This document shows positions 26,001 through 38,000 of a DNA stretch of 64,000 bases, in pieces. The position numbers were made by a program, and so were the translations under genes. The number at the start of each line of letters is the position of its first letter. Position 1 is the stretch's first letter. Source of the stretch: Trileptium ribeirensis (taxonomy: Eukaryota; Nematoda; Enoplea; Enoplida; Thoracostomopsidae). The stretch lies in assembly GCA_030248225.1 (NCBI GenBank), contig JASANE010017497.1:1-64000 (forward strand), given 5' to 3'. Below the pieces are notes generated by a model. That model ran no database searches and was not told where the DNA came from. It saw only the letters and a program-made list of their open reading frames with translations.

Positions 26001-29000
26001 AAGCAAAAAGGTTGCTTTATAAAATTTTTTGAAAGTCTTTTTTCGGGTATTTGGTAAACTTTGACTCATAGCTCAAAAATGGCAGGCCTGATAAAAAATT
26101 CATTACAGAAATTTGTAGCTCTCGGTGAGCGGATTTTGTTGGCTGTCTTCGTTTTTCGCTGCGAGTTTTTCGGGATAGAGCTTGCGAATGATAGAAACCC
26201 GAAATGATGTTTTAAAATGTGACCTTGAAACCTTTAGGGTTCATTTTGACACGGAAGACGTGGTCGGCGGATTTAGTGTTTAATGAAAAAGCGCAAATAG
26301 ACCGCATTTGTGATCGGATAAAAAAATTTGTGAAGATCCATCCACCCGGTGATGAGTTATGATCTCTACAGTCGGACAAAAAGATTTTACGGTTTTTGTC
26401 GCTGGCAAACCTATTATAGATTGAAACTCCGCTCGCTCTTACAGAAGTTAAAGAAGCTATTATATATAGAAGTTAAAGAACAACTTCTATTCTCTGTGCC
26501 ACAAAACCTATAAATTGGGTTTGCCGACGGCCGGCTTTAAACCCTGTGAAAAGGTATAATGAGTCGTGTTAGATTCAGGATGACTGCATCATCGCAGTCA
26601 ACGTACCAAAAAAACAATACTGACCGTTCTAATGTCCTACATTCAATATATCCAAACAATTGACACATTACGTGCTCAAAATTGAGCTCGTCGATCATAA
26701 GCCGATTGAAAAGGTATGGAATATTTGGGCTGGTGTCTAGATAACCAAAACATCGTATTTAACGTGCCGAAACTTTAGACCATTCCATTCAAGATGCCAT
26801 GCCTGCAACTAAGAGCCAAATAAATGAAGACAAATTACATTTTGGAAATAAAATTCGTCGACCGTGAAATTCCTGAAACCCCATGGAAACTACATATTAT
26901 ATTCAAGTAGGACTCTGATGGGATAACCTAATAGTCACTCACTGTAAGGTAAAACAGGCAATACGGCGAAATCTAAAAAATCGCTATTTCTGTTGATGGA
27001 CAAAATTCGGGAAAATAGCGGTCCTGGGAGTGGTCCCACAAAAAAGTCGTACTCAGCGGAGCTTTATGTCTGGATAGCTAATTCTATGGTCTATATTCTT
27101 CGATGCGAAGCCTCTGTCGCGAGATATGGGTTAAGAAAAAGTAGTACGGTATTCAGGCGAGTTTGGGAATTGGTTTCATTAAATTTGCAAATTATTAATA
27201 TAGAAGTAATGGATCATCATTGATTACGTATTTTTTCACGATTAATACATTAATTTAGAATCTAAACATGAAATCACAAAGGTGGTCTTACACACCGTAA
27301 TATTTGTATTAGAATTTTGCAGTGGCACTTGTCGACGCACATACAAGGTTCCAAACAAAGCGCCGATTTTGCCAAATGCTGAAGCCGTTGCCCAGTGTAC
27401 CGACGAGTACAGCAATATTTCTCCGTTGTCCAATGCCGATGTTGCATTTTCAACGCTGGAAGGTCGGCCAAGCGCAGAAAATTTTGTTGCCTCAGAAGTG
27501 TTACAGGTTGGTTTTACTGCTGTTACTACATTCCTAGCATAAACTAACCGGAGCACTATTCTTCCTTAAGTATCATGAATGAGCTTAGTTTGTGCAAAGT
27601 TGAAGCGCTTCACGTTGATGCCATACAGAGCCATGCAGTTTAAGTTGCTAATCCGATATTCTTTCTTAGTCGGTTTTCCGTCTAAAAACGTAACGAGTAT
27701 GAAAATATATATAGTAAAATATTGCGCGAAAGGAACATAAAATAAATTTATTGCATAAAGGAACATAAAAAGTAATAAGAAATAGGAATAAATTTTTTTG
27801 AAATGCTCGACTGAGATGCATTTATCTATGTTTACTAGTGTGAAAGGTATTAACGTATTACATGATTTAAATCATGCATTGCATTTGAATATCAATCTAG
27901 CCAGTTATTCACTTTTAAATTTTGTTTTTAAAAATACGTCGCAGGTTGCATTTAATACTACTCAAATGCTGTTCATAGTTATTAAATAAATGGTTTATGC
28001 GAATTATAAACAATGTGCTTAAGATAACGGTGTCCATGTTATGTTGTATTGATAGTTGTTATAGCCTTGAATATGACGATGTATTTATAGCACTTGAATT
28101 ATAGCAATTATGCGGTATGTGTTAATCATTCCCAGCAGTGTTTTTAATATTGTTAGCTTGTAACACAGATGCTGTACAGTATAAATGTTGCATTAACCAA
28201 TATGTAGTTTGTACAGTGTTAATGTGTGCCTAGGTCGTGCATTTACAAGTACATCAGGAATTGCGGCTGTATTTATTATGCATAACCTATTATATGATGT
28301 TTGACGATGTTTAAAATCAGTAAACACGGAATTTGATACTTAGCGGTAAATGAGTGAAGACTTAATCGGCCGGACGCGGAATTTGGTCCTTTGTATCGTT
28401 TCTTATGTAGCGCTAGGCCAAACTAACTGCACTGTATCAAAATTCTGAGATTATGACTTTATCCAGTACTTGATCCGATCCAGTTACCGAATGTGTGTTC
28501 AGTAGAAACATTAAAAATGACTCCTATAAGTTATTAAACTGCTTTTGTATAACCAAATCTGTGTATAAGGCATAAGGAGTCATCTATATTTATATATGTG
28601 CACCGAGATTGCAAAATAGCTTAAATTGTAGAATAGATTGATTGATTAGATTAGTATTCTTAATTAAGATAAGGCTGGAATACACATTTAAAAACCTTGA
28701 TAAATTAAATCGAGGATGCCTAATTTTCGACAAGTTTTTAAGCGCCATCAGAATTAAAACTACCACATAACTAATTTTACTTGCCAAGATAATTATGTTA
28801 AGTGCTTAGATTGGCGAATTCTCAACTACCGTTGTTGGACTTTACTGAAAAAGGAGAAACAAAAATGAAAAGCAACAAGCAGGACAATAAACAGAATCTT
28901 CATGTCTATTTGTGTAATACAAACTGACAATATACTAGTCGCCATTATATTATAATGCAGAAACGAGAAGAAATTTGTTTGGACTGTCTGCCTTACAAAC

Positions 29001-32000
29001 ATCAACTTGGACATAGCCAAAAACTGTAAAAGGCACAGCTAGGTGTCTATATATCTTTGCGGCAAAATATCATAATGGGTTATGATGCTTTTCTATAAAG
29101 CTCGGCATTCCGTACAACAGTTGCGTTTTTCTCTAGTTAAGTGCTCTGAAGTAGTAGGTAGATAGTACATTGACCGATTGTAGATTCAATAATGCTGGCA
29201 TACATATTTTGTTAAATTTAAACAAGTTTTTTACTGAATCAATGTATAGGATGTGTTTCAGACTACAAGGTGACGTCGGTACACCGTATTTTAAGCATGT
29301 TCCTTCTAAAAAGGGTTATTTGTTACACCGATTTCAACGTGCGTTACGTTAATTCGTATATGTACATCATCAATTGAACAGTTTTTCGAAGGCCTATCCA
29401 AGCTTGCTTGTTGATAAGAGTGACATATTTCATATAACCTTGAGCGCTATAATTACGTATGTATAATGAATACAACATTAAACAAACAGTTTAACGTTTC
29501 TTCGTTGTATCGGCAAGCTTTTCGGCTCCTAAGTTTTTGTATTCATAGGATGTTGTAGACGTGAGCTGTTTTGGATGTCTTTATCACTTGTAGGTAGCGG
29601 GAACACGTAGATATATGTACATTTCTGGCTAATCACTAAATAATAGGTATAGATTACCGTAAAATAGACGTGCGAATGCGGCACTGAGATGTCGCTCGTC
29701 GGCTGTGTTGGTATACTTTGCATGTTATGTACGCATCATAGACCATTCAAAATAATTAATATATTGTGATCTTGAGGGGTGTAATTTATTTTTCTTTCCC
29801 ATAAACGTTTTTATGAAACCCAGGAAGCTGAATAATATACCACGGTTGTTGGACATTGCTGGCAAGCAGCTTGCGTACCGTGAACGGAATGTATATAATA
29901 TTGCGGAACTATCCAGAAATTTTTTTGTTTTCATCTGATTCATAGTTGTTAAAAATGTACATTCGATCTTTAGTAGTTTTGTGTAGTTCTTTAGTTACAC
30001 ATGACAATCCATCCGATTTATAAATAGCTTGAAAACACTGACGTTGACAGGCATAATTTGCAATTAGTCCAAAGTTGTTAAGAATGTGCCATTCAGTATT
30101 TTTTATTAGCCCTGTAATGATTATATTCACACAACACTCCTTTTTATCCGATGACAAAGGTATGCTGAAGTTATTTGGAAATTCTTCTGTCGAGAGCATC
30201 AAAACAGGTTATTTGTACATTTAGCCGGTTTTTCTACACAATTATTCTTTATTTGCATTGGTAGACATTCTATCCTAATTACATGGTTTCCAAGAGTTTG
30301 GCTAAGCTTGGCAGCCCTGCTTACGAATTATTTGTCATCAACTTCCGGTTATACCAAGACCGTGGAATTATCATCGCTGCCATGTTACATGCGTAACATA
30401 CAAGCTGAGTGAATTTTTAGCGACAGCGAAAATGAATAAATATTTGTTGGTGTTAATTAGAGCAATATAGAGCAATAACTAATGTTTTGTCCATTAAGTT
30501 CTTATAATAATAATTATAAGTACAAGATAATGCTTGTTTTTAAAAAGAATGTTGTAGACAAATATGCGAATAATTAACATTTGCAGCTGATCGGCTCATT
30601 GTACTTGTCTATTAATAATAATATATTAATGGTTTGTTTTATGTACTACATAGCCAAGCTGTAGTAAGTTCTGGGGACGCCGAATTAAATACGACAATTA
30701 CTACTACAACAACAGAAACAGCTGCTTACTGTTGTTTGACAACTCACTGACTGTTTTCTTTTGAAAAAAGTGTTTAGCGCTGAATTTTAAAGAAGTTGGA
30801 ATAATTGCGGCTATGATTTATTTTTGAAAGTTGTGTTCATTTATTAACACATCATCGCTAATACTTCATCAAGAGCGACGATGCTTTATGACTTCGCTTA
30901 CCGACGACAAAAATATTACAATTGAAAAAAAACTCCTAATTATGATTTTGTAGTATATAATTATAGTATATAAATGTGGTGACTTGAGTGCTTTATTGGG
31001 ACTTAATGCTAGAACTACGAAACGATTGTTTAGTAATGTTTACAACTTATGCATTAGTGTCTGGATTTATGGCATAGTTGAAGCTCAGAGAGGAACGTGA
31101 GTGGAGATGCGTTTAAAACAGCGTTCAACCGTGCAAAATTTTTTGCTATCCGCCTGTCATGCGTAACTCATCACCGAATAGATGAATTGGATTAAGGGCA
31201 TGTTTGGGTCTAATAGTATTTAATTAGCTTTTTGTATAAAGTTAAGCTCATGGTCTATCTGCTTTTGGCTGCATGCTACGAAAGAAACAGTTTAGTGGTA
31301 TTGTATGAGTCCATTCATCAATCGTTAAAGGTTTCCAGCATGAAAAATTGCTCTTAAAATCTTAATATAGTTTAGGCTGAAAATTGTGATGGAAAAATTT
31401 AAAGTTTTATGTTTTGACCGTTGGAAGAAGAAATAAAAAGTAGTATGGTTCAAAATGCATTGCATAAGACTATCAACTAGTGCTTAACGTGTTGCACGTG
31501 GACTATTTCCTTTCGGAGATTTTACGGGTATAGAGGACCCTCAATTAATTTGGCACCCGATTCGAAAATCTGAAGTTACATATATTTTTAGCTTCATTTG
31601 TAAGGGATCTGGGTAGGTAGGAATAATTTGTAGGAACTCTTGCTGCTTCTGATGTTTATAAGTTTAGCGCAAATATATCCCAGGGATTGTTTGGAATGTA
31701 GTAGACTCACGCTTTTAATTTTGGACTTTGTTGAAACGAAGCGAGAGGAGTTTCCACTAAGTCCTCTAGTGGGGAAAATCGTGATAATTTCTTTTTTTGT
31801 CTGTCGCTGTCATTCATAAGTGATCTTTGGCTGAATGGATTTAGCTAAGTTTTTTGTTCGATAGCAAAAGTGATGAGAATGTTCCCCATAGATGAACGCG
31901 AATAGCTTCAACTCCATCTTCGGGGTCAGTATGGCACAAAAACAAGTTTTGAGGGTTTTTTGTCAAATCTAGCCGTACGGGTACCAGTGTTTCGCAACCC

Positions 32001-35000
32001 ATATCTCGCGACACAGGCTTCGGACCGAAAAATGGGGACAATAGAGCCAGCTAATCGAATTTTACCACTTTGCTGATCAACACTTATTATGGGACCACTA
32101 CATGGACCTGTGTGGGCCCAAATTTTGTTTATCGGTCCTTTACCAGAAATATTGATTTTTCAAATTTCGGCATATTGTCCCGTTTAACCTTACAACGAGT
32201 GTCTATTAGGTTATCAGTCACGCTGGATACAATGGTTTTGTTATCAGAGCCAAACTTGATAAAATATAAATGATTTGGTTGTACTGGCTTCTCCAAAGGG
32301 GTGGTGATTTCCAGCTTTTCAGAATCTCTGCCCCGATTCGATACATTTATGAATTCGTAATCGACGAATGCCCCCTGGTTTGCGAGGTTTCGTGTATAAG
32401 CCAGTTATATAGAGTACAGCTCGTATATTTTATGCCTTCTGATTAATTTTCGATGGGTTTAGGGTCAATGAGCACGAATTCCAGAATATAGTCTGTGTTT
32501 TCAATATTGTTTGGTACGTATTGCGGTGCAGTGCATTAAGGTCATTGTCTATGTATTTTGGATTTAGAATAGTCTATTTTTTGTCCTGCTGAATAAGATG
32601 GTGCGGATATCTAGATACCAGCACATACATTTAATGTGTTTTCAGGCTTTAGGCTCAATGAACCGGATTTCCAGTATATAGCATATCTTCAGTAATTTGG
32701 TTTAACATGTAGGGTATCAAGAGTTATGATATTGGCTTTTCGGTAGACTGAATGTGATGGTTTGGTTATCTAGGGACCAGCACAAATACTGCCGTTCAAA
32801 GGCAAAAACACGTATCTCCGTTTCTGGTCGATTTTGAGTTGTACTGCGCATGTAACTGAGCGAAAAATTCTGCGTCGATTGCTCCAATCCAAATAAACGT
32901 ATCTCCACCCGTTACCGAGGTATTAAAAAATCACGATATGTCAAAGAAACGTATCTCCAACATATTTTTCTCTAAACTGTGGCAAAAGAACGTATCTCCG
33001 GAGATACGTTTCTTTGCCTTTGCAAGCAAGCTTTCCGGAGGCAAAAAACGTATCTCCGGAGATACGTTTTTCTGCCTTTGTAGAGCGACACCCGATAGTG
33101 GAGATACGTTTAGGTTTATATTGTCGTAAATGTTTCAGGAATTTATATAATCGCTAAATACTTGTGTAGTAGTAGAATATTTGTTATTAATTTCTACAAT
33201 TATGGATAAAAATAAAAATTGGTTTTGCAAAAAAGGTATTTTTGGCAAAACAGAAATCCTGGTTGAATGGGATGATTGTTCGCTAAGACAAATGCATTAC
33301 TTTTACTGGAAACATTGAAGCCCTTGTGTACAAACGATGAGCTACGTGGTGGAACCAGAGTACGATGGAACAATTCAAAATGGACAGGCGTGATTGTTGG
33401 TGCAGTTACACCGCCAAGCTCGGATGCTATCGACAGTGACGAAGACGATCAACCGTTATGGGATCTTAAAGAAAAGATGCAAGACAAACAGATCCATTAC
33501 GAGCCAGATGATAATGTTCAAGGCACTTCGTCCGGTGGTATTACGTACCGTGTGCGGAAAAATAACGGATCTACTGCCGCTACACAAAAGTCTGAAAAAT
33601 TTGGGAACCGGCAAAAATTGCGATTATTGGAGGAATCCGAAAGCAGTGAATCTGGTGATCCTGATTATATTGACAGTGACGAATCCGAGGACAGTGCTCC
33701 TCAACGTGAACCGCCTTTGGCGAAACGAGCACGAAAAGAAGATGAAAAGACTGCCAAAGCTGCAGCGAAGCACCCGTTTCTGCCGCCTTGCCCGCAAAGC
33801 TGCCATAGAAACTGCAGTGAGAATTTTCCAGAGGAAATACGACGGGACATTAATACTGCGTTTTGGAAAATGCGTTACGATGAACAGCGCATATGCCTGC
33901 GGCAGCAGATACAGAAAACTATGAAAGCACGTATACGGAAAGGCGCTGGCACTCAGGGTCCATCACGGCGCCAATATTCATTGCAGTACCGCTTCAAGGA
34001 CGCCAGTGGGTCATTTGTGGATGTCTGCAAGCGTTTTTTTATGTCCACGTTGGGTCTGAAGGCCGACATGATGCTCCGTACAGCGGTCGATTCAGCTAGT
34101 CCTACCAAAAAATCGCCCAAAGACCAACGAGGTCGACACGTCCCCGCCAATAAAATTGATGACACTGAAATTCTGAACCATATCCGAGGTTACCACCCCA
34201 CTATTTCTCACTATCGTAGGGCACACGCCCCGAATCGTTTGTACTTGCCGTCGGACATTACAATTACTGAGATGCACGCCGACTTCTGCTCTCAACACCC
34301 AAAGATCAGCTTTGAGCGTTACCGCCAATCGGTCAAGAAACTAAACATAGGCTTTGCTGTTCTCGGGCACGAACAATGCGAATCGTGCGTTCAGCACAGT
34401 ATACATCTGGAGGAGAAAACTGGGGACCATAACGGCGAAATATGTGAAAGATGCTGCGAACATCAGGAACATCTTCGGCGAGCGCGCGTCGCTAGAGGAG
34501 AATATGAGATTGATCGAGTTGCGGACCGAGAGGAAGATACGGTCAAAGTTTCAGCAGATTTACGGAAAATAATAATGCTACCTCGTTTGCATGGTATCAA
34601 AACATGTCTTTTTACACCTCGAATAATCGCATACAACGAGACATTTGCTTTATTAGGAAAGCAGCAGCAGGGTGACGGAATGTTGTCGATGGCGGTAGTC
34701 TGGCATGAGGGGATAACAGGGCGTAATGCTTCTGATATCAGCAGCTGCTTTTGGCGATTCTTCGTGCAGTACGGGGAGAGGAAACATATTGTCGTTTGGT
34801 TGGATAATTGTGGGGCCCAGAATAAAAATTGGACCCTATTTACAATGTGTCTCACAGCGGTGAACTGTAATTTCCTTGAGACAGAAACGATTATGAAGTA
34901 TCTCGAGTCCGGGCATACATTCATGTCCGCAGACACGATACATCATAATGTTGAGCAACAAATGAAAAAAATGAAGAATGTTGAAAATTTTGACGATTTT

Positions 35001-38000
35001 TACACTGCAGTGAAACGGGTGATGAGTGGCAACATTATAGCGGCTGATTTGCAGATCAGCGACTTTAGGGAATGGAACAATGGTATGTCGCGTCGTCGCA
35101 TCAGGCAGGCTGCTGATCGTCCTCCGCTCCGTACTATCAGCCTCATACAGTTTCGTCACAATAGCAAGATTATCTTCTACAAATGTGATTTCGACGATGA
35201 ATTCATGGAACTGGATATTTTGACGCCAGCATTTAATATATCGGTTTTGCCTAAACCTCGTACAGCACCAAATGGAATTGATGGACTACGCAAGGCCCGA
35301 ATAATTCGAAGTTTATGTCCGTTGATGCACAAACCGAAGCAAATGTTTTGGAATGAATTGCCTGAGCGGGCCACACCACTCAATGAAGATGATAATGATT
35401 TGACAGATATGTAAAAGGTACAGATCATGGAGTTACGTTTATTTGTCTTAGTACGCTGGACACACTAAGAACGCTTTACAATGGCAAAGAAACGTATCTC
35501 CAAACATAGCGCTGTGCTAGCTGCCCCGAGTATGATATGATAGCAGTTCAGTCGCCAAAAATATTTCACATATCATATCTGTTCTTATGCAAAAAATCGC
35601 GTTTTCCTGAACTCAGGCTGAGAAGATAGTTGTCGTCAAACTAAATGGCGAATATCTCAAAATGACAATTTATGGACATACGTTTTTTGCCATTTCACGG
35701 CAGAATAGTGCATGCGTAGTAAGTTTCCGATGGGTTTAGGGTTTTAGTTTTAGATATTTCAACGAGTTCAGGGTTCCACAGGATCTTGGATGCTATGTGC
35801 ATCAAACACAATCTATCACAGGTTATTACTAAAATGAATACTTTTAAACGAAACTACGCTTCCTCTCTTTGACCCGCGCATGCGAGATATGAGTAATTAT
35901 TATTAGTGGTTAACGAGAGCGCTATCGATAATATGAAAACCAAATTTATTTACAATTTGCAATAGTTTTATTTTAACTTGTATAATATTTCAACTATGTG
36001 TATCATTCTCCAAATGAAAAGTTACTGGCCTGCTACAAATCTAACTATCATTGAACAAGATATTGCGTATTTATGGGTTGCTGAATATGTTTGATTTTGA
36101 AGATTGTTCCCTCGTAGAACCAGAACCTAGTTGTCAATATCTGATGTCTTCGTTTTGTACGTGTTCAGTATATAAACGTTGCCGATGGTTTGAGATTTAA
36201 TTGTTTTAGTCTTCTTAATAATTAACAATTGAGTTATTGCGCTATTCAGTTCTATAGTCGGGGTTCTAAACATAGATTTTTGTTAGTTATTCAAGAATTT
36301 TGTGTGATCGTCGCAGGATATTTCACCACTTCTAATTGGCACTATGTCGAAACCTCTTCGACCATGTAATTAATGCAATAGCTTGGGAATTGTTTCGCCG
36401 TATCCTGCACGCCGAGTCTATGATGATGAATTAAGTCTGCTCCATGTTTCTGCTTCTTTCGGTGTTTGAAGCCACAAGATCACGGGTGTGATCCACTGTC
36501 CGGTATCCATGATAGTGAAGTTTGATGCCTAAAATCCTACTGACATCGTTGTAAGCGTTTGATCGGTCTACTCAAATTGTCTTTTAGAGAGATTATGACT
36601 GTAATTTAATTTTGTGAAAAAACCTCATAATTTATGTGAATAATTAAAGAATACTCGTATACATTTTGGCAATAACATATTGTCTACGGCACTTGCTACC
36701 CATCATCATGTCGGTGCTGCTTTTATCTAATCATAACACAATAAAAAAATATAACTTATATAACTGGTCTAAAAACTCACGAGCTTTTCAGTTAACCCTT
36801 TAGAGTGAAGACATATATATAGTTGGTTTTAATGTCATTCCAGTCTCATAATTGAAGGTTAATATTGATAATAGGGAACAAAATTCTGGATGAATTTTTG
36901 AACGTTTACACTTTTTCGAAGCGATGTTTCCTAAAGGAAGATGTTTAAAATCAGTGATACATTAAAATTGAATTATGCTAACAGCAATGAATATGATTCC
37001 TTATAGTTTGCACATATGAAAGCTAAATGTCGTACCCGTTTAAATAAGCATTTAGACGGGAAACAAGCCTAGGAAACGTTTTGAGTCTCCACTATACTCG
37101 GTATGCAAAATTAGAACCATTTTCACGGCAGTTCCAAGTACGTGCGCCGTAATTTAAGGCCAAATTTTGGCAATAATACTCGTTTCGTCTGATTGAGTTG
37201 TAGTCTGTTTCTCTTTGAAGTACGCGACTTATCCACACAAAGGACGGACATCTGTTTGGAAAGTGCGAATAAAAAATGTTATTCGTTCAATATACATAGC
37301 TGTTTTTGTTTGGGGAGATATCTAATTGATATCATTCAGGGGCGTTGGAATGGTGCGGTACAGGAGACAGGCGACCTTTAAGTACGACGACATTCGCAAT
37401 TTTCTCCATTTCCCCCATTTAAGAGTACGCTCACCCCTTCTGTATAGCGCGCTGCTCCCCTGCCTGGAGACTTGCTGTCCCCACTGTTTGGATTGATGCA
37501 GTCTACCTGTCCGGTTGTCTTCCACAATGTGGGAACTGCACTCTCCTTTCCAAATATAAAAACGGTTCAACACCTCAGATAGTATATCAATGTAAAACTG
37601 GGAATCGCAATCCCACCAACACTGTGAAATATAATATCTTTTTGCGGTTACCGACAAATTCACAAATAATTCATCGTTACTCAAATATTAACATATTGAT
37701 TAGATCTACACATACCTACCGCAGACACACATACACGATTTTCAAACTAAAAAAGGCCTATCGCAAATTGGAACTGAAAAGTTTTGCTGCAAAAACAGCA
37801 TTCTATTATAAAATTCGTGTTGGAAAGATTCAAAAATTCGTTCGCTCGCTCGCTCGCTTGTTCATAAAACCACTATATTGCTCTAAATTCTGTTGCGGAC
37901 TGTATAATATTTTTTTCCGTTCCACTGCTTCTTCAGTGTTTGTGTCCTAGATTTGGGCTTTTTACTACGTATTTAATGTAGATAATAATATTGTTTTTAT

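Larger units (their letters stand above)
32789..35703 (+). mobile_element. Complete DNA transposon with DUF7869-like ORF
   Basis: 2915 bp. Left end CTGCCGTTCAAAGGCAAAAA followed by CACGTATCTCC; right end read inward CTGCCGTGAAATGGCAAAAA followed by ACGTATGTCC. These are ~31-bp imperfect terminal inverted repeats. AATA flanks both ends (32785-32788 and 35704-35707), a probable 4-bp target duplication. It sits inside a family-E monomer that continues on the right with TTTCCGATGGGTTTAGGG, which confirms the boundaries. Inside are a cluster of ACGTATCTCC motifs upstream of one ORF (33276-35414) and one further motif downstream (35492-35501). Among superfamilies with 4-bp targets (Sola1/2, Chapaev, Ginger) I cannot choose. 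Confidence 0.8.

Noticed and set aside
32400..32680. TTTAGGG words as possible telomeric repeats
   Set aside because: They occur once per ~170-bp E monomer, never as a tandem hexamer or heptamer array.
33276..35414. Host gene nested in laminin intron 4
   Set aside because: Terminal inverted repeats and flanking AATA copies enclose the ORF, so it belongs to a mobile element.
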